Below, piece after piece: positions 1 to 8,773 of a DNA stretch of 64,000 bases. This stretch comes from Hyunsoonleella jejuensis (lineage in GTDB: Bacteria > Bacteroidota > Bacteroidia > Flavobacteriales > Flavobacteriaceae): contig NZ_FOFN01000002.1 in NCBI RefSeq assembly GCF_900111025.1, forward strand, positions 248,001-312,000, written 5' to 3'. The notes beneath the pieces were generated by a model. The model did no database searches and was not told the DNA's origin. It was given only the letters and a program-made list of their open reading frames with translations. Every line of letters begins with the position of its first letter. Positions within the stretch are counted from its first letter, which is position 1. The position numbers and the translations under genes are program-made.

Positions 1-148
1 TGCCCCTCCTTAATCCTCCCCAAGTGGGGAGGAAATACTCAAACTCTTTATAACCTATAATACCTTTTATTTTTTAGTTAAAAAAACATCTAATCTCTAT
101 TCCACAAAAGTATTCCCTTTCCTTTGGAAAGGGTTAGGGAAAGGCTTT
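1..148. repeat. Short element with inverted hairpin ends (MITE-like), same end family as the recG insertion
   Basis: The left end (2-32) is a pyrimidine-rich lead followed by a hairpin, CCTCCCC (15-21) and GGGGAGG (26-32). The right end (115-145) is the inverted counterpart: hairpin CCCTTTCC (115-122) and GGAAAGGG (126-133) followed by the complementary purine tract up to 145. The stems differ in sequence but stay paired. Between them lie about 80 bases of AT-rich DNA with no reading frame. The two ends of the insertion in recG (21743-21773, 22151-22180) have the same design. A non-autonomous derivative is an inference; the left boundary may lie outside the window. Confidence 0.6.
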
Positions 149-150
149 TT

Positions 151-825
151 TTATATAAAATACGCAATCCCAACACCTAAAATTATTGCAATAAACTTGC
201 TTAGATTAAATTTATGTCCTTCTCCACTTTCAAACAAAATCGTTGTAGAGATATGGAAAAAGATACCTATAACAATTGCGTTAATAATATGTGCCAGTTG
301 TTCATTAATATCAACAGTATTAGATATTAGCGTTCCTAAAGGTGTCATTATAGTAAACACCGTTAAAAATGTGATGATTTGAGTAGTACTAAATTTCGAT
401 TTAAATAAAAACATACTTACCAAAGCTGCAATTGGAATTTTATGTACTAAAACACCATAAACCATATCATTATGCTCATGTATGGGGAAGCCCTCTAAAA
501 AACTATGAATACATAAACTTATAAACAATAGCCACGGAAAGGCTGTTGAGTGGTTATGCACATGTACATGCCCGTGTTCTGCACCTTTAGAGAATAGCTC
601 TAAAACAATCTGCAGTAAAATGCCGCACATAATAAAGAGCCCTGTCAATTTGGTATCTAAATGATTATAAACTTCAGGTAACAGCTCAAAAAGGGTTAAA
701 GCCAATAAAAATGCACCACTAAACGAAAGTAACAACTTCGTATTCCAAGTGGTTTTATTCTTGGTAAGTTTTGCAATCACCAAACCAATTAAAACAGCGT
801 AAACAGGAAAAAGAAATTTATTCAT
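151..825 (-). CDS. ZIP family metal transporter
   Basis: This 224-residue polytopic inner-membrane protein would import divalent metal such as zinc or iron. It has about eight hydrophobic segments. The family signature is visible: CIHSFLEG at 105-112 in the fourth segment supplies the membrane His and Glu, and LVHKIP (His128) lies in the fifth. A His-rich loop (about residues 84-92, HGHVHVHNH) precedes the metal-site helices, as in other ZIP proteins. Length is normal for a compact bacterial ZIP. It is transcribed alone on the minus strand, 64 bases downstream of the methyltransferase gene. Metal specificity cannot be read from the sequence. Confidence 0.88.
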   Translation of the reverse strand: MNKFLFPVYAVLIGLVIAKLTKNKTTWNTKLLLSFSGAFLLALTLFELLPEVYNHLDTKLTGLFIMCGILLQIVLELFSKGAEHGHVHVHNHSTAFPWLLFISLCIHSFLEGFPIHEHNDMVYGVLVHKIPIAALVSMFLFKSKFSTTQIITFLTVFTIMTPLGTLISNTVDINEQLAHIINAIVIGIFFHISTTILFESGEGHKFNLSKFIAIILGVGIAYFI

Positions 826-889
826 TAAAATTTTAATTCAATTTAGTTTAGTTTCCACAAGAGTGAAATACTTAAATGTCGATTATCGA

Positions 890-1621
890 TTATTTAAAAA
901 TCATTACCAAACGGTCTGAAGTTGCTGTATGATACTTTTGCAATCTATAATCACCAAACACATCAAGTAAATGCACACCAGCCGCCTCAAATAGCACTTC
1001 AAAATCTGCTAAAGTAAATGCTTTTACCCGTTCCTGAAAATTAAACACTTTTCCATCCGCCTCAAAACTAATATCCTTCACAATATACCCATTGGCAACA
1101 TAACGCTTTTGGTAAAACGTTATACCATCCACAGTCTTAGTGTCTTCTGGTACCAAATTGGCAATTACGTGCTCTGTATTCATAAAGTCAATTACCGCGA
1201 AACCCGTGTCTTTCAAGTCGGCTTTAATCGCTTTAATGGTGTTTAAGTTGTCTTCATCATTTTCAAAATAACCGAAACTTGTAAACAAATTAAATACAGC
1301 ATCAAACTTTTTAGGGTAAGGCTTGCACATATCGTGCACCTCAAAACGCAACCTGTGGTTTTCAAATTGCTTCGCATAAGCAATACTGTTCGTGCTTAAA
1401 TCAATGCCAGTTACATCATATCCAATTTTGTTCAAATACCGCGAATGCCGGCCTTTACCACAAGCCAAATCTAAAATAGTACCATTCTCGGGTAGATTTA
1501 AATAATTTGTAAGATTATCCATAAATACTTGTGCCTCAGTAGCATCCCTGTCTCTGTATAAAATATGGTAAAAGCGCGTATCAAACCACGATTTAAACCA
1601 TTTAGCTGTATCTTCCGTCAT
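890..1621 (-). CDS. Class I SAM-dependent methyltransferase
   Basis: A cytoplasmic 243-residue Rossmann-fold methyltransferase. Motif I is ILDLACGKG at about residues 49-57, followed by the acidic end of strand 2 (TGIDLS, about 72-77), which binds the SAM ribose. The C-terminal half is a beta-rich domain seen in small-molecule methyltransferases of the Methyltransf_25 type. The substrate is unknown. It may be co-transcribed with the downstream ZIP gene (64-base gap), though nothing links their functions. The upstream spacer holds a palindromic repeat (1634-1760). Confidence 0.8.
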   Translation of the reverse strand: MTEDTAKWFKSWFDTRFYHILYRDRDATEAQVFMDNLTNYLNLPENGTILDLACGKGRHSRYLNKIGYDVTGIDLSTNSIAYAKQFENHRLRFEVHDMCKPYPKKFDAVFNLFTSFGYFENDEDNLNTIKAIKADLKDTGFAVIDFMNTEHVIANLVPEDTKTVDGITFYQKRYVANGYIVKDISFEADGKVFNFQERVKAFTLADFEVLFEAAGVHLLDVFGDYRLQKYHTATSDRLVMIFK

Positions 1622-1633
1622 ATATTCTTTTGG

Positions 1634-1760
1634 GGGTTACCCTTTCGGGTCGGGCTTTACGCTATATCTTTTAGTATTGGTGGCTTCGAGAACACTTCGA
1701 TAAACTAAGTAACCACCTCAGCCACCAACACTAAAAGGATGCCGCTGCAATCCCTAACCC
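1634..1760. repeat. Palindromic intergenic repeat, GGGTTACCC...CCCTAACCC family
   Basis: The element starts with a mini-hairpin, ACCC-TTTC-GGGT, and ends in the inverted CCCTAACCC. In the middle, an 18-base arm (1668-1685, CTTTTAGTATTGGTGGCT) pairs with 1720-1737 with one mismatch. A second copy of the outer parts, with a different centre, lies at 20269-20378. It fills the spacer between two divergent methyltransferase genes and has no reading frame. Confidence 0.75.
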
Positions 1761-1800
1761 ACTTATTTGCTATGGTCATTCATTTGCCGCAAAATTACAC

Positions 1801-1808
1801 TATTTTTG
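1801..1808 (+). promoter_or_regulatory. Bacteroidota -7 box upstream of the THUMP methyltransferase gene
   Basis: TATTTTTG matches the TAnnTTTG -7 consensus of the Bacteroidota primary sigma factor and lies 37 bases before the ATG at 1845. No convincing -33 TTG at the expected spacing is seen. Confidence 0.5.
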
Positions 1809-1844
1809 CAATCTTATCGGACATAATTTCATTGAGCGAAAACT

Positions 1845-3002
1845 ATGGGAGAAAATTTTAATATGGTAGCCAAAACCCTTTATGGTTTTGAAGAATTGCT
1901 AGAAAAAGAACTCACACAACTCGGAGCGATGCACGTAAAAAAAGGTGTGCGTGTTGTAGAATTTGTAGGAGACAAAGGGTTTATGTACAAAGCAAATTTA
2001 GCATTGCGTACCGCTATAAAAATTCTTAAACCCATAAAAACTTTTAGGGTTGATAATGAAAAAGACTTGTACGACAACATAAAAAACATGCCCTGGGAAA
2101 ATTACTTAAAACCCACAGGCTCTTTAGCGGTAGATGCTACCATACATTCTGATTTGTTTACACATTCGCTCTTTATTGCACAAAAAACAAAAGATGCTAT
2201 TGTAGACCGTTTTCGGGAAAATACAGGCCAACGCCCTAATGTGGATTTAAAGTTCCCCGATTTAAAAATAAATGTACGCATTGACCGAAAAGAATGCACC
2301 ATTTCTTTAGATTCTTCAGGAGAATCCTTACATAAACGTGGTTATAAATTAGCCACCAATATTGCACCTATAAACGAAGTGTTGGCAGCAGGATTAATTA
2401 TGCTATCTGGTTGGGACGGACAGTCTGATTTTATGGATCCTATGTGCGGCTCGGGCACAATACCTATTGAAGCGGCAATGATAGCCTGTAACATTCCACC
2501 AAACCTCATGCGAAAAGAATTTGCTTTTGAACGTTGGCAAGATTGGGATGTAGATTTGTTTGAAAAAATTGAGGAATCCCTGCTAAAGAAAACCAGAGAT
2601 TTTCATTACCAAATTATTGGGTATGATAAAGCACCAAGTGCCGTACGTAAAGCTCAAGAAAATGTGGCAAATGCGCAGTTAGATGATTTTATTACCATAA
2701 AACACGAAGATTTCTTTAAAACCCAAAAAGGCGGACAGGAAAAACTGCATATGGTATTTAACCCACCATACGGCGAGCGTTTGGATATCGATATGGAAAA
2801 ATTGTACGCCGATATTGGTGATACCCTAAAACAAAACTACCCAGGCACCGATGCTTGGTTTATAACCAGTAATTTAGATGCCTTAAAACATGTTGGCTTG
2901 CGCCCTTCTAGAAAAATACAGCTGTACAACGCTAAATTAGAATCGCGTTTTGTAAAATACGTGATGTATGAAGGCAGTAAAAAAGGGAAATACATGAAGT
3001 AG
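1845..3002 (+). CDS. THUMP domain-containing class I SAM-dependent RNA methyltransferase (RlmL/YpsC-like)
   Basis: A 385-residue enzyme that likely methylates a guanine N2 in 23S rRNA. The N-terminal half (about 5-160) is a THUMP RNA-binding region. The C-terminal half is a Rossmann methyltransferase with motif I DPMCGSGTIPIEAA (about 198-211) and the N-methyltransferase motif NPPYGERL (about 307-314). Length fits the stand-alone RlmL N-terminal/YpsC group, without the RlmK half of the E. coli fusion. The second ATG (1863, MVAKTLYG) is an alternative start. It is convergent with the helicase gene downstream. Confidence 0.88.
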   Translation: MGENFNMVAKTLYGFEELLEKELTQLGAMHVKKGVRVVEFVGDKGFMYKANLALRTAIKILKPIKTFRVDNEKDLYDNIKNMPWENYLKPTGSLAVDATIHSDLFTHSLFIAQKTKDAIVDRFRENTGQRPNVDLKFPDLKINVRIDRKECTISLDSSGESLHKRGYKLATNIAPINEVLAAGLIMLSGWDGQSDFMDPMCGSGTIPIEAAMIACNIPPNLMRKEFAFERWQDWDVDLFEKIEESLLKKTRDFHYQIIGYDKAPSAVRKAQENVANAQLDDFITIKHEDFFKTQKGGQEKLHMVFNPPYGERLDIDMEKLYADIGDTLKQNYPGTDAWFITSNLDALKHVGLRPSRKIQLYNAKLESRFVKYVMYEGSKKGKYMK

Positions 3003-3061
3003 TATGGGCATATAATAGAAAATATAAACATTACTTGTATTTACTATTACATCAATGCCTA

Positions 3062-5437
3062 TTACCCAATCACCTCTAACTTCGCAAAACGTAGCAATAA
3101 TTTTTTGTTCCCACCAGCCTCAAATTGTATTTCAGCCTTAGTATCTGCTCCGCTACCTTCAATTTTAAGCACTTCACCTTTACCAAAACGAATATGCTTT
3201 ACAATGTTTCCTACTACTAATTTGCTGTCAAACAAATTAGATGCCCCATTAGTGGTTTTAGAAACAGGTTTTAAATTTTTTGGTGTTGATACTTTAAACT
3301 TTTCAGGTTCTTTTTTTGTTGCTCCTTTTTTTGGTTTGAACTGTTTAGCAGGTTTATACCTGATTTTATTTGGTGACGCGATCTCTTTTGGTTCAACCCT
3401 TCGAGCATCCTCAGGATGAACATCGCCAAAAATACTAGCATCTAGCATAGGGTTATAGCGGCGCTCTTCGATTGGTGTAACAATATCCAAATACTGTTCG
3501 TCTATTTCTTCAATAAATCTGCTAGGTTCTGCATCAATCAATTTTCCCCATCGGTAACGAGATAAAGCATAGGTTAAATAGGCTTGTTTTTCTGCTCTCG
3601 TTAATGCTACATAAAATAAACGTCGCTCCTCCTCTAGTTCACTACGGGTATTCATGCTCATAGCGCTTGGGAACAAATCCTCTTCCAATCCTACAATAAA
3701 CACGTACGGAAACTCTAATCCTTTAGCTAAATGAATAGTCATTAATGCCACATGGTCGCTATCACCCTTATCGTTATCCAAATCTGTTGCCAAAGCTACA
3801 TCTTCTAAAAATTCTGCTAAAGACCCCGTGGCATCGGCTATTTCTTTTTGGCCCTCCACGAAATCTTTCATACCGTTTAGCAATTCTTCGATATTTTCCA
3901 TTCTAGCGACACCTTCGGGCGTACCATCCTTATTAAACTCCCTAATTAAACCGCTAGTTTTAGTAACGTGTTCTGCCAACTCGAAAACATCAGCAGTTTG
4001 GTTCATTACTTGGTAACTTTCAATTAGCGTCGCAAAATTTTCAAGTTTTGTTTTTGTGCCAGAATTAACATTAATATTTGCTCTATCTAAATTCTTTATA
4101 ACATCAAAAATAGGTTTATCATATCCATTGGCGGCAACTACTAATTTATCTACAGTGGTTTGCCCGATGCCACGTGGTGGAAAATTGATGATGCGCTTTA
4201 ACGCCTCTTCATCCGCAGGATTAATCACTAAGCGCAAATAGGATAATACATCTTTAATTTCCTTACGCTGGTAAAACGATAAACCACCATAAATACGGTA
4301 TTTAATATCTCGCTTACGCAAAGCATCTTCAATGGCACGGGACTGTGCATTGGTACGATACAACACCGCGAAATCACTATTGTGCACGTGCTCTTGCATT
4401 TTAGTCTCAAAAATGGTACTGGCCACATATCGGCCTTCATCGCCATCGGTTAAAGACCGGTTTACCTTTATTTTTGCGCCTTCTTCATTAGCTGTCCAAA
4501 CTATTTTTTCAAGCTTCGTTTGGTTCTTGTCAATGATAGAATTTGCCGCATTCACAATGTTTTTTGTAGAACGGTAATTTTGTTCCAAACGGAATACCTT
4601 AACATCGTCATAATCTTTTTGGAAATTTAAGATATTATTAATGTTCGCACCTCTAAAGGCATAAATACTCTGTGCGTCATCACCAACAACACAAATATTT
4701 TGAAATTTATCAGATAATGCCCTAACAATTAAATATTGTGAATGGTTGGTGTCTTGGTACTCATCCACCAAGATATATTTAAACCGATTCTGATATTTCG
4801 CCAACACTTCTGGAAAGCGTGTTAGCAACTCATTCGTTTTTAGTAATAAATCATCAAAGTCCATAGCCCCAGCCTTAAAACAACGCTCAACATATGCTTT
4901 GTAGATATCGCCCATTTTTGGTCTTCTTGCCATGGTATCGGCTTCAATCAGCTCAGGGTTTTGAAAATAAGCGCGAACCGTTATCAAACTGTTTTTGTAA
5001 GAAGAAATTCGGGACCGAATCTGTTTGTATTTATAAATATCCTTATCAAGATTCATTTCTTTGATAATTGAGGCAATTAATCTATCGGAATCTTGAGTGT
5101 CATAAATAGTAAAATTACTTGGATAGCCTAATCTATCGGCTTCAATGCGTAAAATTTTTGCAAATACCGAATGAAATGTTCCCATCCACAAGTTTTTGGC
5201 TTCACTAGCACCAACGATAGCTGCGATACGGTCTTTCATTTCGCGTGCTGCCTTATTGGTAAAGGTTAAGGATAAAATATTGAAGGGGTCTATACCTTTA
5301 CTCATCATATAAGCAATTCGGTATGTAAGTACTCTCGTTTTTCCAGAACCTGCGCCTGCAATTACTATCATAGGGCCTTCTATCTGGATGGTAGGCTCTC
5401 GTTGTGCGCTGTTTAATTGATTTAAATATTCTTCCAA
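3062..5437 (-). CDS. uvrD: UvrD/PcrA-type ATP-dependent DNA helicase (SF1A)
   Basis: A 3'-5' helicase acting in excision repair, mismatch repair and replication restart. Motifs in order: Walker A GAGSGKT, DEYQDT (Walker B), GDDAQSIYAFRG (III), LEQNYRST (IV), the TIHLAKGLEF block (V) and LFYVALTRAE (VI). The C-terminal tail is Lys-rich and ends in a Tudor-like segment (GNIVKHIRFGKGEV) that contacts RNA polymerase in PcrA. No ATG precedes the conserved N-terminus. I chose the TTG at 5437, which has an AGAGGAAA stretch just upstream and gives LEEYLNQLNSAQR as the usual UvrD beginning. A second in-frame TTG at 5515 would add 26 unlikely residues. It could equally be named pcrA. Confidence 0.9.
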   Translation of the reverse strand: MEEYLNQLNSAQREPTIQIEGPMIVIAGAGSGKTRVLTYRIAYMMSKGIDPFNILSLTFTNKAAREMKDRIAAIVGASEAKNLWMGTFHSVFAKILRIEADRLGYPSNFTIYDTQDSDRLIASIIKEMNLDKDIYKYKQIRSRISSYKNSLITVRAYFQNPELIEADTMARRPKMGDIYKAYVERCFKAGAMDFDDLLLKTNELLTRFPEVLAKYQNRFKYILVDEYQDTNHSQYLIVRALSDKFQNICVVGDDAQSIYAFRGANINNILNFQKDYDDVKVFRLEQNYRSTKNIVNAANSIIDKNQTKLEKIVWTANEEGAKIKVNRSLTDGDEGRYVASTIFETKMQEHVHNSDFAVLYRTNAQSRAIEDALRKRDIKYRIYGGLSFYQRKEIKDVLSYLRLVINPADEEALKRIINFPPRGIGQTTVDKLVVAANGYDKPIFDVIKNLDRANINVNSGTKTKLENFATLIESYQVMNQTADVFELAEHVTKTSGLIREFNKDGTPEGVARMENIEELLNGMKDFVEGQKEIADATGSLAEFLEDVALATDLDNDKGDSDHVALMTIHLAKGLEFPYVFIVGLEEDLFPSAMSMNTRSELEEERRLFYVALTRAEKQAYLTYALSRYRWGKLIDAEPSRFIEEIDEQYLDIVTPIEERRYNPMLDASIFGDVHPEDARRVEPKEIASPNKIRYKPAKQFKPKKGATKKEPEKFKVSTPKNLKPVSKTTNGASNLFDSKLVVGNIVKHIRFGKGEVLKIEGSGADTKAEIQFEAGGNKKLLLRFAKLEVIG

Positions 5438-5567
5438 AGTTTCCTCTTTTTCAACATGTGAAAATAACCATTGTTTGTGGTATATTCTGTTAGATTTATC
5501 AATAATTATAAACAATTCCTTTTAATTAATTTTTGAATATATTTAGCTTCTTTTTTAAATATATGCT

Positions 5568-7121
5568 ATGGATTCAGTTTTAAATGTTTTGTCCAGTATT
5601 CCTTGGTGGTTATGGGTTATTATTGTTTTGGTTTTAATCGCAATTCGTGATATTTTTCAGAGAAAGCATACTATTATTCATAACTTTCCTTTAGTGGGGC
5701 ATATTCGATATATGCTAGAAAGTATTGGTCCAGAGATGCGCCAATATTTTGTTGCCAATAATAGAGAGGAATTACCATTTAATCGTATTGAGCGCAGCTG
5801 GGTATATGCTTCCGCTAAAAAGGAAAACAATTATGAGGGATTTGGTACCGACAGAGATATTTACGCGCATCAGCATATCTTTATAAACAACGCGATGATG
5901 CCTTTTAAAATAAAAGAAGGGCATCCACATGCTATAGACAGTACATTTTTACCATGTGCCAAAGTTATTGGGGCTTATAACAAACGTAAGAAGCCTTATC
6001 GACCTGCTTCTATAATCAACGTTTCTGCTATGAGTTATGGGTCATTATCTGCAAAAGCTGTAGAATCACTAAATAAGGGTGTTGCTATGGCAGATGCGTA
6101 TCATAATACAGGTGAAGGAGGTTTGTCTCCTTATCATTGTAATGGCGGTGATGTGGTATTTCATTTTGGGACAGGTTATTTTGGTGTACGCTCTAAAGAT
6201 GGCGGGTTTTCCATGAAAAAAATGGTGAAATTGGTAGAAGACAATCCTTATGTTAGAGCTATTGAAATAAAACTTTCTCAAGGTGCAAAACCAGGAAAAG
6301 GTGGTGTGCTTCCAGGTAAAAAGATATCTAAAGAAATAGCTGAAATACGTGGTGTTGAAGTTGGTAAAGATGTGCTTTCCCCTCCTACTCACAAAGCATT
6401 TTCGACTGTACCAGAGATGGTAGACTTTATTGAAGCTATTGCTGAAAATACAGGACTGCCTGTTGGTATTAAAGCTGCCATTGGAAAACTAGAGCAATGG
6501 GAAGAGCTAGCAGATATTATGCTAAAAACTGGAAAAGGTCCCGATTTTATTACTGTTGATGGCGGTGAAGGTGGTACAGGAGCTGCGCCTCCAAGTTTTG
6601 CAGATCATGTATCTTTACCATGGGTATATGGGTTTGCCGACGTTTATAAATTATTTAAATCTAAGGGGTTATGCGACAGGGTGGTGTTTATTGGTAGTGG
6701 AAAACTAGGCTTTCCTGCAAAAGCTGCTATGGCATTTGCAATGGGAGTAGATTGTATAAATGTTGCGCGCGAAGCTATGTTAAGCATTGGGTGTATACAA
6801 GCACAAATTTGTCATACCAACCGTTGTCCTACCGGTATTGCTACCCAGAGTACATGGTTGCAAAATGGCATTGACCCTACTTTAAAGTCTGTGCGTTTAG
6901 CACAATATTTTAAGACATTTAAAAAAGAATTGGTAGAAATTACCCATGCGGCAGGTTACGAGCATCCGTGTCAGTTTAAAATGACTGATGTGGAAATGAA
7001 TGTAGATGATCATAATTTATCAAAAGAATTAGATAAAGCATATATGTATAACAAAACACCAGTGCCTTTTGATGGTATGCAACATCTTAAAGATTGTGTA
7101 TATTTGGGAGGTAAACACTAA
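5568..7121 (+). CDS. FMN-binding glutamate synthase-like protein, membrane-anchored
   Basis: A 517-residue protein equivalent to the FMN/Fe-S synthase domain of the glutamate synthase large subunit, without the glutaminase domain. Residues 12-27 form one N-terminal membrane helix. The TIM-barrel core contains GEGGLSPYH and VDGGEGGTGAAP (glutamate/FMN region). The 3Fe-4S motif has three Cys in CIQAQICHTNRCPTG, with GltS-like spacing. Family members lack the class II amidotransferase and are often misnamed glutamate synthase; the physiological reaction is unknown. It is followed after 27 bases by a small membrane protein gene, probably in the same transcript. Confidence 0.85.
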   Translation: MDSVLNVLSSIPWWLWVIIVLVLIAIRDIFQRKHTIIHNFPLVGHIRYMLESIGPEMRQYFVANNREELPFNRIERSWVYASAKKENNYEGFGTDRDIYAHQHIFINNAMMPFKIKEGHPHAIDSTFLPCAKVIGAYNKRKKPYRPASIINVSAMSYGSLSAKAVESLNKGVAMADAYHNTGEGGLSPYHCNGGDVVFHFGTGYFGVRSKDGGFSMKKMVKLVEDNPYVRAIEIKLSQGAKPGKGGVLPGKKISKEIAEIRGVEVGKDVLSPPTHKAFSTVPEMVDFIEAIAENTGLPVGIKAAIGKLEQWEELADIMLKTGKGPDFITVDGGEGGTGAAPPSFADHVSLPWVYGFADVYKLFKSKGLCDRVVFIGSGKLGFPAKAAMAFAMGVDCINVAREAMLSIGCIQAQICHTNRCPTGIATQSTWLQNGIDPTLKSVRLAQYFKTFKKELVEITHAAGYEHPCQFKMTDVEMNVDDHNLSKELDKAYMYNKTPVPFDGMQHLKDCVYLGGKH

Positions 7122-7148
7122 TTGCCCAAAAATAATTAACCAACAAAT

Positions 7149-7670
7149 ATGGATTCTAGCAGAATAATAGATTTATTTTTATTTACACTACCAGCATTAA
7201 TTACAGGATTAATCGCCTACTATTTTTTTAAAACCCATACAGAAAATGAAGACGGTAGAAGACGTTTTCTTTTAAAGAAAGATCTACAAACTACATCTAT
7301 GCCACTTCGTCTTCAAGCCTACGAAAGGTTAACTCTTTTTTTAGAACGCATCTCTCCAAATAAATTATTACTTAGAGTTAAGCCAACATCTTCTGATAAA
7401 GATGATTACGAAGCTTTGTTAATACAAAGCATTCAGCAGGAAATGGAGCATAACCTCACACAACAAATATATGTTAGTGAAAAATGTTGGAGTGTGATAA
7501 GTACAGCAAAAGCAGCAACAGTGCAACTAATACGAAAAGCTAATTTATCTGAAAAAACCGATTCGGCAGATAAGCTTCGAGAAGTACTTTTAACCGAAAT
7601 GATGGAGCGCCATTCACCTAGTGATGCTGCCATATCGATTTTAAAAGAAGAAGTTAGAGAATTATGGTAG
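7149..7670 (+). CDS. Conserved Bacteroidota membrane-anchored protein of unknown function (resembles DUF7935)
   Basis: A 173-residue protein with one N-terminal transmembrane helix (about 8-27), a charged linker (ENEDGRRRFLLKKD) and a helical cytoplasmic domain containing PLRLQAYERLTLFLERISP, a segment I recognise as conserved in Bacteroidota. No catalytic motif is visible. It lies 27 bases after the FMN-binding protein and is likely co-transcribed with it. Its last 9 bases overlap the end of the convergent patatin gene. Confidence 0.7.
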   Translation: MDSSRIIDLFLFTLPALITGLIAYYFFKTHTENEDGRRRFLLKKDLQTTSMPLRLQAYERLTLFLERISPNKLLLRVKPTSSDKDDYEALLIQSIQQEMEHNLTQQIYVSEKCWSVISTAKAATVQLIRKANLSEKTDSADKLREVLLTEMMERHSPSDAAISILKEEVRELW

Positions 7671-8588
7671 GGCATCAGTATCCAAACGTAATTCATTAGA
7701 TTTTCCTTGTTTACATCTGTTTTTTGCGTAATCCCAACCTTGTTGCCACCATGATGTCATGAGTTTTTTGTTGAAAATCAAAGAGTTTTCGGTTAATTTT
7801 GAGGGCGTATAATACAAATTGAGTTTTACACCTCTATTTTTTGCAGCCAATTTACCAATAGTAATATCATTGCGCTCTATTTGATCAGAAAGGTGCCCAA
7901 ATAAATTTATCAATAATGAAAATGGGTTTTTTCCTAGTACCTTATTATACTCCATACTTTCAGATTCTAAAACAATGGCATCAACTTCAGTTGCCCCTCG
8001 TAGAATTGCTTCTCTAATAGGAATTACACATCCTAAACCACCATCAGCATATTCAAATTCGTTTTTTGTAACTAGCGACATAAACGGAATATAATTACAA
8101 GAAATCCATATCCATTCACAAAACTCATCATAATCATAATCTTTGATAGACTTATACTCCACTCTATTTTTGGACAAATTTGAGACTGTTACCACAACAT
8201 CATCTTTCGTTTCCTTTATTTTATGATACTCGTCAATTGTAAAATGTTTTTTAATGTGGCGCCTTAAAGCTTTACTCTCTCCAAAGGTGCGTTTCATTTT
8301 AATAAATTGCCACAACGTGTTTAAGAAATCAATAGAAACGAATTCCCTATTACCTTTCTTTCTTATGGTAAACGGATTTACACTAAAAATATCGCGCTGT
8401 GTAACATTCGTGTACACATTATAAATTTTATCGATTTCTCCCGCTGCAAGATGCGGCACCAACAAACTACCTGTCGATGTCCCCAAAAACATATCATAGT
8501 CCCGCCCCTCAACTTCCATTAAGTATTGCGCAACACCACCAGCATACGCACCTTTACTTCCTCCTCCTGAAATAACTAGAGCTTTCAT
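7662..8588 (-). CDS. Patatin-like phospholipase family protein
   Basis: A 308-residue Ser-Asp dyad acyl hydrolase predicted to cleave phospholipid or other lipid esters. The oxyanion loop GGGSKGAY lies at 8-15, the nucleophile elbow GTSTG at 36-40 (Ser38) and the catalytic Asp in ADGG near residue 185. There is no signal peptide, so it is probably cytoplasmic. Its 3' end overlaps the convergent gene by 9 bases, leaving no room for an intergenic terminator. The 185-base spacer upstream, shared divergently with the giant adhesin gene, shows no clear promoter box. Confidence 0.87.
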   Translation of the reverse strand: MKALVISGGGSKGAYAGGVAQYLMEVEGRDYDMFLGTSTGSLLVPHLAAGEIDKIYNVYTNVTQRDIFSVNPFTIRKKGNREFVSIDFLNTLWQFIKMKRTFGESKALRRHIKKHFTIDEYHKIKETKDDVVVTVSNLSKNRVEYKSIKDYDYDEFCEWIWISCNYIPFMSLVTKNEFEYADGGLGCVIPIREAILRGATEVDAIVLESESMEYNKVLGKNPFSLLINLFGHLSDQIERNDITIGKLAAKNRGVKLNLYYTPSKLTENSLIFNKKLMTSWWQQGWDYAKNRCKQGKSNELRLDTDALP

Positions 8589-8773
8589 AATATCTTTTTA
8601 ATTCTTAAATATAATGAATACGTAAATACTATAAAGTAGGAACGTTATAATTGTCATTATACATAAGCAATTCTGGGTATTTTGTAGATAAAAATCACAT
8701 TATCTCGAAATTTTCAGTGCAAGCTAAAAAAGAATCTATATTTTAGGAACAGCTATTAACATAACTTTTTTTC

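Noticed and set aside
3105-3419. Plus-strand open frame opposite the helicase gene
   Set aside because: It is a shadow of the UvrD coding sequence; the translation shows only reverse-frame composition.
5438-5515. 26-residue extension of the UvrD helicase
   Set aside because: It begins with a TTG without a ribosome-binding-like sequence and has no similarity to known UvrD N-termini.
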